From positions 62,001-126,000 of the forward strand of contig JAJDUK010000063.1 in NCBI GenBank assembly GCA_022826665.1: a stretch of DNA of 64,000 bases. The letters are read 5' to 3'. Both the position numbers and the translations under genes were made by a program. Source of the DNA: Alphaproteobacteria bacterium. GTDB lineage: Bacteria > Pseudomonadota > Alphaproteobacteria > UBA828. Of the stretch, positions 24,967 to 32,783 are shown one piece after another. The notes under the pieces were generated by a model that was not told the DNA's origin, searched no databases, and saw nothing but the letters and a program-made list of their open reading frames with translations. The stretch's first letter is position 1. The number at the start of each line of letters is the position of its first letter.

Positions 24967-25767
24967 TCAGGCGATCAAACCGGCGCCGATGCCGTAGGGC
25001 GCGGCCCAGCCTAGGCCCTCCAGCGTGCCGTCCTTGGGCCGGTATTCGCAGCCGATCCAGCCGTCATATCCCGCCGCATCGAGCATCTCGAAGAGGTAGG
25101 GATAGTTGATCTCGCCGACGTCGGGCTCGTGGCGGCCGGGGACGCCGGAAACCTGAATGTGAGAGATGATCGCGCGATGCTGCGAGAAGCCCGCCGCGAG
25201 GCTGCCCTCCATGATCTGCCGGTGATAGAAGTCGTACTGGAGGAAGAGGTTCTTGCTCCCCACCGTCTCGATCACCCGCTGGGCGTGGCCGGTAGTCGAC
25301 AGCAGATAGCCCGGATTGTCGACCGTGTTCAGCGGCTCGATCAGGGTGCGGATGCCCTCGCCGCCGAACGCGTCCGCCGCATAGGCGAGGTTCCCAGTAT
25401 AGGTGTCTTCGTAAGCGCGCGTGTCGGCACCCTCCGGCACGATAGCGGCCAGCACATGAACCTGGCGGCAGCCCAGCGCATCGGCGTAGCGGAGCGCGTT
25501 GTCGACCGAGCGGCGGAAGTCGTCCTGCCTGCCCGGCAACCCGGTAATGCCCCGCTCTCCCGCCTCCCAATTCCCCGGCGAGAGATTGAAGAGCGCTTGG
25601 CTCAGCCCGTTGTCGTTAAGTCGGGCCGCGATCTCCGCCGGCGGCGCGAGATCGTAAGGAAACAGAAATTCGACCGCCTTGAAGCCCGCGCGCTGCGCCG
25701 CCTCGAAGCGGTCGAGAAAGTCGTGTTCCTGGAAGAGGAAGCTGAGATTGGCGGCGAACTTCGGCAT
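24967..25767 (-). CDS. hyi: Hydroxypyruvate isomerase family protein
   Basis: A 266-residue TIM barrel of the xylose-isomerase-like family, hydroxypyruvate isomerase / 2-oxo-tetronate isomerase branch. It begins MPKFAANLSFLFQEHDFLDR; the metal and substrate segments include TLIEPLNTVDNPGYLL, FLQYDFYHRQIMEG, HIQVSGVPGRHEPDVGE and WIGCEYRPKDGT, all family hallmarks. It interconverts hydroxypyruvate and tartronate semialdehyde (or acts on 2-oxo-tetronate). ATG 25767 is the start. The isochorismatase-type gene follows on the same strand. Confidence 0.92.
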   Translation of the reverse strand: MPKFAANLSFLFQEHDFLDRFEAAQRAGFKAVEFLFPYDLAPPAEIAARLNDNGLSQALFNLSPGNWEAGERGITGLPGRQDDFRRSVDNALRYADALGCRQVHVLAAIVPEGADTRAYEDTYTGNLAYAADAFGGEGIRTLIEPLNTVDNPGYLLSTTGHAQRVIETVGSKNLFLQYDFYHRQIMEGSLAAGFSQHRAIISHIQVSGVPGRHEPDVGEINYPYLFEMLDAAGYDGWIGCEYRPKDGTLEGLGWAAPYGIGAGLIA

Positions 25768-25806
25768 GGTCCCTCCGGCGCCCGGCGGCCCCGGCGAGGC
25801 TGAGCG

Positions 25807-26016
25807 TTAGAAGCAACCGAGCGCGGCGCCCGCCCGCTCGATCCACATGACGAGATATGAGTCGGTGACGCTTTGGTAGGCATCGGAGGCGAGCGCGTAG
25901 CAGGTGTCCGCGTGCGCTGCGACGAGGCCTGCGCCGAGCGCTGCCGCGGCCCCGATCAGGAGCCTGCGGCGTGCGCCACCCCGAAGTCTGCGTCGTTCGA
26001 TCGTCGCTGCCGACAT
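25807..26016 (-). CDS. Small exported hypothetical protein
   Basis: A 69-residue frame with a basic start (MSAATIERRRLRGGARRR), a hydrophobic segment (LLIGAAAALGAGLVAA) and a short mature part containing two cysteines (DTCYALASDAYQ and AALGCF). It resembles a tiny secreted or membrane-anchored protein. No family is recognised and the ribosome site is weak. It sits 39 bases upstream of hyi on the same strand, so a shared transcript is possible. Confidence 0.4.
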   Translation of the reverse strand: MSAATIERRRLRGGARRRLLIGAAAALGAGLVAAHADTCYALASDAYQSVTDSYLVMWIERAGAALGCF

Positions 26017-26156
26017 CACGGCCGCATTATGCGTCCCCGCGGCGGCGAATCCTATCCCTCACGCGTCGGGCAGGCAGTGGCCGTGGTGGGAACTCCGGGT
26101 TGATGGGATGATGCGGCGGATGAGTGTCGAACCAGCGCCATGGAAGGGAGCAGCGC

Positions 26157-26657
26157 ATGGGCACACGCGAGTGGTTGATGAGCGAGCGCAACCTGGCCGA
26201 CGAGCCGGTGGACAGCCTCGGCGACATGAGCGAGAGCGAGCGGGCCAATCTCGCGCTTCTCGTCCGACAATGCCGGGGCTGGTCGAGCCAGAACATCGAC
26301 GAGGTGGTGGCGGTCATGGCCGAAGACGGGGTCTACCACGACATCACCCTGCCGCCTGCGGTGGGCCATGACGCGATCCGCAAATTCGGCGCCGGCTGGC
26401 TCGACGCGGTGCCCGACCTCTCGCTCTACATCGAAGCGTTCTGCGTCCAGGGCAACGTCGTCTGCGACATGGGCTGGATGAGCGGCACCATCACGAAGGA
26501 CTACTTCGGCCTTGCCGGCACGGGCCAGCGCTTCGACTGCCAGTTCTCCCAGATCTGCTTCGTCGAGAACGGCAGGATCAAATACCTGCGCGGCCTCTGG
26601 AACTCGCCCGACATGTACAACCAGGTGGGCTGGGACCTGGCGGGGTTGAAGCGTTAG
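26157..26657 (+). CDS. SnoaL-like / NTF2-fold protein
   Basis: A 166-residue protein with the SnoaL-like NTF2 fold. The core begins LALLVRQCRGWSSQNIDEVV, followed by MAEDGVYHDITLPPAVGHDA and the typical strand pattern DCQFSQICFVENGRIKYL. Members are polyketide cyclases, dehydratases or binding proteins; the function is not predictable. ATG 26157 has GAAGGGAG upstream; ATG 26178 is an alternative. It stands alone on the plus strand between minus-strand genes and a dispersed repeat. Confidence 0.75.
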   Translation: MGTREWLMSERNLADEPVDSLGDMSESERANLALLVRQCRGWSSQNIDEVVAVMAEDGVYHDITLPPAVGHDAIRKFGAGWLDAVPDLSLYIEAFCVQGNVVCDMGWMSGTITKDYFGLAGTGQRFDCQFSQICFVENGRIKYLRGLWNSPDMYNQVGWDLAGLKR

Positions 26658-26697
26658 AGCACGATCAGGCCGTACTGGATCACGGCAACCCGAGCGG

Positions 26698-26808
26698 CTC
26701 CCACCTCCCCCTGTCCCCCTCCCCCAAAGGCGGAGGGGGAACGTAGGTGGCGCTGCCTACTCTCCCTCTCCGCCCCAGGGGGCGGAGAGAGCCGGGGTGA
26801 GGTGGGGG
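26698..26808 (-). repeat. Dispersed GC-rich palindromic repeat, copy B (inverted)
   Basis: Read on the minus strand this element starts CCCCCACCTCACCCCGG and then forms the same kind of Y-rich hairpin (CTCTCCGCCCC with GGGGCGGAGAG, 26767-26790 region) seen in copy A. A second hairpin lies at its other end (CCCCCTCC with GGAGGGGG). It is thus in the opposite orientation to copy A, 2.9 kb away. It lies between the stops of two convergent genes and may act as a bidirectional terminator. Confidence 0.85.
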
Positions 26809-26878
26809 TACTCGGGCCGTATGCGAAGTGCGGGGCCGAACGGCAAGTGGGGACGAACGCGTAAGGTCGAAACGTGCT

Positions 26879-27859
26879 TTAGCGGGCCTCTTCCGCCGAA
26901 GCCGCGTCTTCCGAGCGGAAGGCGGGGTCCCAGCGGGAGAAATACCAGGAGCCGTCGATCGCGGGATCGAGCGGGTCGCCATCGCCGCGATTGACCCAGG
27001 CGTCGTACTTCTCCCGCTCCTCCTGTGCCCACGCCATCATGTCGGGGCGGAAGGCGGGGTCGTCGCCCTTGCGCATCCGGGGGCCGCGAATCAGCACGCC
27101 CTCCAGCCCCGTGGGGTCGCTCGGGCGCTGCCAGCGCACGTCGATCGCCCAGCGCACGTGGTCCGAGCGGTTCCAGAGCCCGCGGTGCGGCATGTTCTCG
27201 TGGATGAACAGCACCGAGCCCTTGCGCATGGCGCAGGTCACCAGATCGCCGGGCGGCAGATCGTCTTCGTCGATATAGAGATACCAAGAGCGCGGATCGC
27301 CGATCACCTTCTCGACCTTGTGGCGGGCGTTGCCGCCGGGCCTGTGGCCGCCGCGCACCACCTGCAGGCAGCCGTTCTCCTCGCCCACGTCGAGCAGCGG
27401 GATCCAGCAGGCGGGCTGCACCGTGCCCTGCCCGTTCGCCGCGAGATAGCCGGAATCCTGGTGCCACGGCACCGTCATCAGCACGTTTTCCGGCACCTTG
27501 GGGCGCACGTTCCAGATCGCTCCACCCTCGATGTCGGGGCCGATGATCGCGGCCACGATGTCGAGCAGGCGATCCGACGACCAGAGCGCCGCAAGCGCCG
27601 GCCCCATGGGCGTCGAGATCTGCATGAGACCGGGCGCCTCGTCGTACTCGGCCGCGACCTTGGCCATGCGGGTGAAGAAGCTCTCGTCCGCGTAGGCGCT
27701 CGTGATCCGGCCCGCCTCGAACAGGCGCCCGGCGAGCGAGTCGACGGCCCCGGCGATCTCGTCGATCACCGGCTGCAGGTCGTCGTCCGACAACAATCCC
27801 TCGACCATGAGGAATCCGTCGCGCTGGTATTGCGCCAACTGCTCAGCACTGATCGTCAC
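26879..27859 (-). CDS. Phytanoyl-CoA dioxygenase family protein (in sugar ABC operon)
   Basis: A 326-residue Fe(II)/2-oxoglutarate oxygenase of the PhyH family. The iron ligands are the HxD in VPWHQDSGYLAANG and His in IHENMPHRGLWNR; Arg of VRWAIDVRWQRP is the likely 2-oxoglutarate anchor. It starts MTISAEQLAQYQRDGFLMVE, a typical opening. GTG 27859 has GGGAGGGAG upstream. It is the last gene after the ribose-type binding protein, permease and ATPase on the same strand, suggesting that it hydroxylates the imported molecule or a derivative; this is inference. Confidence 0.92.
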   Translation of the reverse strand: MTISAEQLAQYQRDGFLMVEGLLSDDDLQPVIDEIAGAVDSLAGRLFEAGRITSAYADESFFTRMAKVAAEYDEAPGLMQISTPMGPALAALWSSDRLLDIVAAIIGPDIEGGAIWNVRPKVPENVLMTVPWHQDSGYLAANGQGTVQPACWIPLLDVGEENGCLQVVRGGHRPGGNARHKVEKVIGDPRSWYLYIDEDDLPPGDLVTCAMRKGSVLFIHENMPHRGLWNRSDHVRWAIDVRWQRPSDPTGLEGVLIRGPRMRKGDDPAFRPDMMAWAQEEREKYDAWVNRGDGDPLDPAIDGSWYFSRWDPAFRSEDAASAEEAR

Positions 27860-27893
27860 TGCGCTCCCTCCCGCTCGGCAACAGGCGCCGGCT

Positions 27894-28661
27894 TCAGCGG
27901 ACGCCCATCATGAGCTTGATGATCTCGTCCTGATCGGTCTCTCCGGTCTGCCGGATGCCCGCGAGCTGCCCCCGGTGCAGCACCATGATGCGGTCTGCCG
28001 TCGAGAATATCTCCTGCAGATTATGACTCACGAATACCACGGCAACGCCGGTCTCGCGCAGGCGGCCGATCAGCTCCAGCACCTTGCCGATCTCGACCAC
28101 CGCGAGCGCTGCGGTCGGCTCGTCCATGAAGATGAGCCGTGCGTCCCAATAGAGTGCGCGGCTGATGGCGACCGCCTTCTTCTGCCCGCCCGAGAGATAG
28201 CCCACCTGCGCGGTCGGCGACAGCGAGCCGAGGCCGAGGCTCTCCAGCAGCTCCGCCGCCTCGGCGATCATGCGCCGCCGGTCGATGGTCTTGACCCGTG
28301 TACGCAGCAGCCGGCCGAGGAAGACGTTCTCCCAGACCTCCAGCTCGTCCACCAGCGCCATGTCCTGGTAGATGACCTCGATGCCGCGCTCGCGCGAGTC
28401 CCGCGGCGTGGCGAAGGCCACTTCCCGGTCGGCGAAGACGATTTCGCCCGCGTTGGGGCGGTGGACTCCCGAGACCAGCTTGATCAGCGTCGACTTGCCC
28501 GCGCCGTTGTCGCCGACGAGGCCCAGCACTTCGTTGCCGTGCGCCTCGAAGCTCACGCCGTCGAGCGCCACGACATGGTCGAAGCGCTTGGAGAGCCCAC
28601 GCACCCTCAGGAGGGCTCCGTCAGCGTCGGCGGCTGGCGTCATGGTGTGCCGGTCCGCCAT
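27894..28661 (-). CDS. Sugar ABC transporter ATP-binding protein, single domain
   Basis: A 255-residue ATPase with Walker A GDNGAGKSTL, signature YLSGGQKKAVAISRAL, Walker B LIFMDEPTAAL and switch His in VVFVSHNLQEIF. It matches one half of RbsA-type ATPases, as in two-component Frc/Rbs-like importers with one ABC domain per chain. ATG 28661 has GAGGAA upstream and overlaps the permease gene; ATG 28643, which overlaps the permease stop (ATGA), is an alternative. A longer frame to 29294 lies inside the permease and is rejected. Confidence 0.92.
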   Translation of the reverse strand: MADRHTMTPAADADGALLRVRGLSKRFDHVVALDGVSFEAHGNEVLGLVGDNGAGKSTLIKLVSGVHRPNAGEIVFADREVAFATPRDSRERGIEVIYQDMALVDELEVWENVFLGRLLRTRVKTIDRRRMIAEAAELLESLGLGSLSPTAQVGYLSGGQKKAVAISRALYWDARLIFMDEPTAALAVVEIGKVLELIGRLRETGVAVVFVSHNLQEIFSTADRIMVLHRGQLAGIRQTGETDQDEIIKLMMGVR

Positions 28662-29617
28662 CGTTCCTCGAAGATCTCGGTGACGCGCCACAACACGACG
28701 GCGGCGAGGATCAGCACCCCGCGCACGGCGTCGACCCAGAAGCTGGAGATCGGCATGACACTGAGCCCCGTCGTGATCACGCCCAAGAGCAGCACCCCGC
28801 CGAGCGGCCCCATCATGGTGCCCTTGCCGCCGGCGAGGCTCACCCCGCCGATCACCGCGGCGGCGAAGACCTCGAACACCATGCCTTGCCCGAGGTTGAT
28901 GGTCACCGCCTGCAGCCGCCCGGCCAGCACCCAGGCCGCCAGCGCGCCCAGCATACCGGAAAGGACGAAGGCGGTGAGCGTGCGCCGGTCGACTCGGATG
29001 CCGGCCGCGAATGCCGCCTCGCGGTTGCCGCCGATCGCGTAGAGGTCGCGGCCGAAGGTGGTGTAGCTGAGCACGAACTGGCTGACGACGAACAGGCTGA
29101 GGAACAGGATCACCGATATCGGCAGGAGGCCGCCGATGCTGTAGCCGCCGAGCGCGGCAAACGAGGGCGGCAGGTCGTACATCGTGTTGGCGTTGGTGAA
29201 GACGTAGGTGAAGCCCCGGAGCGCCAGCAGCATGGCAAGCGTCACGATGAAGGCGTTCACGCGGAGCTTGATGATGAAGAAGCTGTTGAGGCACCCGACC
29301 CCCGCCCCCATCCCCAGCATGAGGACGATGACGAGCGCCGGCGGCAGCTGCCAGCCCGAGCCGAAGAACGGGTTGGTCGATACCATCCAGGCGCCGACGA
29401 GCGCGGTGAACCCCAGCGTCGATTCCGAGGACAGATCGAAGCGGCCGGCGAGCAGGCAGAAGATCATGCCGATCACCAGAATGCCGAGGATCGACGAGTG
29501 CTCCAGCACGTTGATGAAGATCCGCACCGAAAGCAGGCGCGGCTCGACGGCGACGAACGCGATGGTCGTGAACAGGAGCACGATCCAGACCGCGTTCCTG
29601 AGGAGGAACCTGGTCAA
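28640..29617 (-). CDS. Ribose/sugar-type ABC transporter permease (RbsC family)
   Basis: A 325-residue inner-membrane permease of the RbsC/XylH family with eight to ten hydrophobic helices. Landmarks are ILGILVIGMIFCLLAGRFDL near residue 45, and a C-terminal VFEVFAAAVIGGVSLAGGKG, both family hallmarks. The start appears to be TTG 29617 preceded by GAGGCGACCGGGA; no ATG lies before the first helix. It is encoded between the binding protein and the ATPase. Two hairpins separate it from the binding-protein gene. Confidence 0.92.
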   Translation of the reverse strand: MTRFLLRNAVWIVLLFTTIAFVAVEPRLLSVRIFINVLEHSSILGILVIGMIFCLLAGRFDLSSESTLGFTALVGAWMVSTNPFFGSGWQLPPALVIVLMLGMGAGVGCLNSFFIIKLRVNAFIVTLAMLLALRGFTYVFTNANTMYDLPPSFAALGGYSIGGLLPISVILFLSLFVVSQFVLSYTTFGRDLYAIGGNREAAFAAGIRVDRRTLTAFVLSGMLGALAAWVLAGRLQAVTINLGQGMVFEVFAAAVIGGVSLAGGKGTMMGPLGGVLLLGVITTGLSVMPISSFWVDAVRGVLILAAVVLWRVTEIFEERWRTGTP

Positions 29618-29660
29618 TCCCGGTCGCCTCGCCGTGTGAAGCCGATAAGGGTCACAAGAG

Positions 29661-29692
29661 GCCGCGGCGTCTCGCCGTCAAGCCGCCGCGGC
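29661..29692 (-). terminator. 9-bp hairpin between binding protein and permease
   Basis: GCCGCGGCG (29661-29669) pairs exactly with CGCCGCGGC (29684-29692). It lies just upstream of the permease start in the intercistronic gap. No T-run follows, so it is probably a processing or attenuation element rather than a full stop. Confidence 0.5.
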
Positions 29693-29705
29693 TCATCGCC
29701 CGGCC

Positions 29706-29737
29706 GCAGGAACCGGGTGCGGGCACCCGATTCCTGC
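29706..29737 (-). terminator. Strong hairpin after the binding-protein gene
   Basis: GCAGGAA-C-CGGGT and ACCCG-A-TTCCTGC enclose a 6-base loop (7 plus 5 paired bases with one mismatch). It lies 18 bases beyond the stop of the binding-protein gene. Such hairpins in ABC operons usually protect the upstream message from 3' decay and give more binding protein than permease. Confidence 0.55.
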
Positions 29738-29754
29738 ATGCCCGTCGCGCGGGT

Positions 29755-30816
29755 CTACTGGTACTTCTTGATCGCGTTACCCCAGAGGGTGGGGTCGGTG
29801 TAGTTCGACTTGTCCACCGGGCGGCTCGGGGTCTCGATTTGCCAACCCTCGGTGGCCTCGGACCAGCGCGCCTCGATTCCGTGATACGGCGCGCCCGGAT
29901 TGTCGATGGGCCCGGCAGCGGTGATTTTGAAGCTGCCGTCGAGGTAGTGCTTGATGTAGTGAGCGAGGATCGTGCCGTAGCCCACCATGTCCTGAAGCGC
30001 GGACGCATCCCACAGGTCGTTGCCGATCAGGTCGAGGATGCGCGGGTCGGCATCGATTCCGGTCACCACGATGTGGCCGGGCTCGCCGATCTTCTTGAGC
30101 TGGCCGAGCGAGTCGAGCGCGGCATCGACGCCAGGAATCACGTCGCTGCCCATGGTGATGCCGACCAGCTCGTTGGCGCTGGCGACCGACTTGGTGATGT
30201 CGAAGAACTCCTCCGGCGTCCAGTGCTGCAGCTTGCGGATCAGCTCGATCTTCGGGTGCTTCGCCAGCACCGCCTGGATCGCCTCCGACCGCTGGCGCGC
30301 GTTGACCTGGTCCATCGGGCCGTGCAGCTCGAGCACCTTGCCGGCGATCTCGCCGCGCTGCTCCTCGATGCGCCTGACCAGCTCCTCGGCAGCGATCGTG
30401 CCGAGCGAGATGTTGTCGGCCCGGGCGATCAGCTCGACCTTGCCGCCCGCCGAGGTGCGGCCCAGCATGAAGACCGGAATGCCGGCCTCGTTGGCCTTCT
30501 TGACCGATATGGTGGCGGCCAGGCTGTCCACGGGTCCGCCGACGATGGCGTCGTAGCCGAGCGCGATGGCCGTTGCCCATTCGTCGGCCTCGCGCTTGGC
30601 GGAGATCTCCGCGTTCTTGATGACCGCATCCATGCCGAGGCTCTCGGAGACGTCCTGCCAGTTCCTGGCGATGACGATGTCGGCGGCGTTGTTGAGCTGT
30701 GGCGCGATGTAGATGACCTTGTAGCCGTCCGCATTCGCGCTCTGGCCGCCGACCGCGATGCCGAGCGCAAGCACTGCGGCGATCGCCGCGTGTTTCAGGA
30801 TTTTCCCCGCCTGCAT
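29755..30816 (-). CDS. Periplasmic sugar-binding protein (RbsB/type 1 family)
   Basis: A 353-residue solute-binding protein. The signal peptide is HAAIAAVLALGIAVGGQ with cleavage near ANA-DGY. The mature part begins YKVIYIAPQLNNAADIVIARNW, and includes ALGYDAIVGGPVDSLAATI and IVVTGIDADPRILDLI, as in ribose- and galactose-type binding proteins. ATG 30816 has GGGAGAGGA upstream. It is first in the operon binding protein-permease-ATPase-PhyH. The ligand is unknown; the pattern is diverged from classical RbsB, so a cyclitol, autoinducer-like molecule or nucleoside is possible. Confidence 0.92.
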   Translation of the reverse strand: MQAGKILKHAAIAAVLALGIAVGGQSANADGYKVIYIAPQLNNAADIVIARNWQDVSESLGMDAVIKNAEISAKREADEWATAIALGYDAIVGGPVDSLAATISVKKANEAGIPVFMLGRTSAGGKVELIARADNISLGTIAAEELVRRIEEQRGEIAGKVLELHGPMDQVNARQRSEAIQAVLAKHPKIELIRKLQHWTPEEFFDITKSVASANELVGITMGSDVIPGVDAALDSLGQLKKIGEPGHIVVTGIDADPRILDLIGNDLWDASALQDMVGYGTILAHYIKHYLDGSFKITAAGPIDNPGAPYHGIEARWSEATEGWQIETPSRPVDKSNYTDPTLWGNAIKKYQ

Positions 30817-31015
30817 GACTTCCTCTCCCTTGTATTTCCCGGCGGCCGCCCCGGTTGCACTGGTTTGATGTGGTTGGGGGACCGCGGGGACAGGATAGCC
30901 CGGCGCGGCCTGCCTCTGTCAAACGACGCAGGCCGGATGCCGTCTCCTGCGCCGTAGTGGGGCGATCCGGGGTAGGATGGGGCGGTCGGCGGAAGGCACG
31001 AGAGAGTGGTGGGAC

Positions 31016-32248
31016 ATGGCGGCGGCTGAAGCGGGGGAGCGGATCGACGCGGACGTCGTCATCGCCGGCGGCGGCCTCGTCGGGCTGACCCTCGGCGTGG
31101 CGCTCGCCGGTGCCGGCATCGAGACGGCGGTCGTCGACGGCACGCCGCCGGCTGCCATGAAGGATGCCGCGTTCGACGGCCGGGTCTCGTCCATCGCGCT
31201 CGGCTCCAGGCGAGTGCTCGACGGCATCGGTCTCTGGCCCGCGCTTGCGGACGATGCCCAGCCGATCCTGGAGATTCGCGTCTCCGACGGCGAGGTGCCG
31301 CTCTTCCTGCACTACGACCACAAGGACGTGGGCGACGACCCGCTCGGCTACATCGTCGAGAACCGAAACATCCGTGCTGCCTTGCTGGAGCGGGCGGCGA
31401 CGCTGGCTGCGCTCCGTCACCTCGCCCCGGCCTCGGTCGAGGCGCTGGAGCCCGCCGCCGGTGGCATCGAGGCCCGGCTTGCGGACGGCCGGTGCGTGCG
31501 GGCCCGCCTCGCGGTCGCCGCCGACGGGGCCACTTCGGGCCTTCGGGCCGCCGCCGGGATCGAGACCGTGCGCTGGTCCTACGAGCAGACCGGCATCGTA
31601 TGCACGGTGCTGCATGAGAAGCCGCATCGGGGTATCGCCCACGAGCGCTTCCTGCCGGCCGGGCCCTTCGCCATCCTGCCCATGACCGGCGACCGCTCCT
31701 CCCTGGTCTGGACCGAGCGGGCGGCGCTGGCACCGGCCCTGATGGACGCGTCACCCGAGGTCTTCGCCAGGGAGCTCGGCGCGCGCTTCGGCGATTTCCT
31801 GGGCGCGCTGGAGCCGACCGGCCCGCGCTGGAGCTATCCGCTCCGGCTCACCCATGCGAAGCGCTACGTCGCACCGCGCCTTGCGCTCGCGGGCGATGCG
31901 GCCCATGCGATCCACCCGCTGGCGGGCCAAGGCTTCAACCTCGGCATCCGCGATGCTGCGGTGCTGGCCGAGCTCGTGGTGGACCGCGCGCGCCTCGGCC
32001 TCGACATCGGGGGCGACGACGTGCTCACCCACTACCAGCGCCGGCGGCGCTTCGATTCCGTGGTGCTGATCGGCGTGACCGACGGGCTCAACCGCCTCTT
32101 CTCGAACGACAATCAGGGCCTGCGCCTGGTCCGCGACGTCGGCCTTGCGGCGGTCAACGAAATGCCGCCCGTCAAGCGCTTCTTCATGCGCCACGCGATG
32201 GGGCTCGCCGGCGACCTGCCCCGCCTCGCCCGCGGCGAGCCACTCTAG
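31016..32248 (+). CDS. ubiH: UbiH/UbiF/COQ6-family FAD-dependent hydroxylase
   Basis: A 410-residue flavin monooxygenase of ubiquinone biosynthesis, hydroxylating the ring of the quinone precursor. The FAD motif is VVIAGGGLVGLTLGVAL near residue 17, the family DG motif lies in ARLAVAADGATSGLRAAAG, and the second FAD motif is GDAAHAIHPLAGQGFNLG. The C-terminus ends in the usual RHAMGLAGDLPRLARGEPL. ATG 31016 follows GAGAGTGG; ATG 30977 is possible. It is a single gene, divergent from the sugar ABC operon across a 200-base gap. Which ring position it hydroxylates cannot be told. Confidence 0.9.
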   Translation: MAAAEAGERIDADVVIAGGGLVGLTLGVALAGAGIETAVVDGTPPAAMKDAAFDGRVSSIALGSRRVLDGIGLWPALADDAQPILEIRVSDGEVPLFLHYDHKDVGDDPLGYIVENRNIRAALLERAATLAALRHLAPASVEALEPAAGGIEARLADGRCVRARLAVAADGATSGLRAAAGIETVRWSYEQTGIVCTVLHEKPHRGIAHERFLPAGPFAILPMTGDRSSLVWTERAALAPALMDASPEVFARELGARFGDFLGALEPTGPRWSYPLRLTHAKRYVAPRLALAGDAAHAIHPLAGQGFNLGIRDAAVLAELVVDRARLGLDIGGDDVLTHYQRRRRFDSVVLIGVTDGLNRLFSNDNQGLRLVRDVGLAAVNEMPPVKRFFMRHAMGLAGDLPRLARGEPL

Positions 32249-32378
32249 CGCCTCCGGGCTCCCGGTGGATTGCGAAGACGGTGAACTGCCGCGCTTGGGG
32301 CGGCAAGCGCATCCGCGTCTCCCCGCCTAACCCCAGCCGTAGCGCAAGGCTCTTGTGCCGGGGAGTTGCAATTTGGGA

Positions 32379-32409
32379 TTGACATACTAACAAAAATCGT
32401 TACCTAATA
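32379..32409 (+). promoter_or_regulatory. Candidate promoter of the higBA-like module
   Basis: TTGACA at 32379-32384 is followed after 18 bases by CCTAAT (32403-32408), four of six matching the -10 consensus. It lies in an AT-rich patch unlike the surrounding GC-rich DNA, and 25-50 bases before the higB start codon. It overlaps the palindrome at 32390-32424. Confidence 0.6.
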
Positions 32410-32424
32410 AGTAACTGTTTTTGT
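32390..32424 (+). promoter_or_regulatory. 35-bp imperfect palindromic operator, probable HigA site
   Basis: ACAAAAATCGTTAC (32390-32403) and GTAACTGTTTTTGT (32411-32424) are inverted repeats with 12 of 14 positions paired around a 7-base centre. The element covers the -10 region and the likely transcription start. Toxin-antitoxin operons are usually repressed by the antitoxin at such palindromes, so it is the expected HigA autoregulatory site. Confidence 0.65.
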
Positions 32425-32432
32425 CTCTCTCA

Positions 32433-32769
32433 ATGATTATCGCCTTCCGGACCCGCAAGCTCCAGAAGACCTTCAACGCAGCGGCCGCTCTTCAGAGGGC
32501 GTATGGGGCGAGGATGGCGAGGACCATCATGTCGCGGATGGCGGTGCTCAGAGCGGCACGTAACCTTGGGCTTGGTGCAGACCACGCCACCGGAAAGGCG
32601 TCATCAGCTCGTTGGGGATCGGGACGAACAGTTCGCCGTCGATCTCGTTCACCCGTACCGGCTCGTCTTCGAAGCCAATCACGAGCCGGTCCCGCGCAAG
32701 GACGATGGAGGGATCGACACGGAGCAGGTAACGGCGATCACGATCCTCGACGTGGTCGACTATCACTGA
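32433..32769 (+). pseudogene. higB-like RelE/ParE-fold toxin gene with a frameshift
   Basis: A toxin gene read in two frames. From ATG 32433 the first frame gives MIIAFRTRKLQKTFN, then AYGARMARTIMSRMAVLRAA. Skipping one C at 32565 (AACC-TT) continues in the next frame as LGLVQTTPPERRHQLVGDR, DEQFAVDLVHPYRLVFEANH and ITILDVVDYH, to a TGA at 32767-32769. The joined product of about 112 residues matches the HigB killer-protein family end to end. Without the shift the first frame runs on into the antitoxin gene and would give a fusion. This is either a genuine inactivating insertion, a sequencing error, or (less likely) programmed frameshifting. The antitoxin follows 14 bases downstream. Confidence 0.85.
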
Positions 32770-32783
32770 CGGAGGAGGGAGAG

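Noticed and set aside
28662-29294. N-terminal extension of the ABC ATPase frame
   Set aside because: This part is the permease gene read out of frame; the ATPase starts at 28661 or 28643.
29777-31642. A 621-residue minus-strand open frame across the sugar-binding gene and ubiH
   Set aside because: It lies in another frame of two clear genes and has the composition of a shadow.
32255-32275. Short CCGGG/CCCGG hairpin after ubiH as a terminator
   Set aside because: The stem is only five bases with a two-base loop and no T-run follows; it cannot be supported.
32421-32783. Plus-strand frame upstream of HigA taken as an antitoxin N-terminal extension
   Set aside because: Its first half is the higB toxin start and its second half is higB read out of frame; the antitoxin begins at 32784 with a strong ribosome site.
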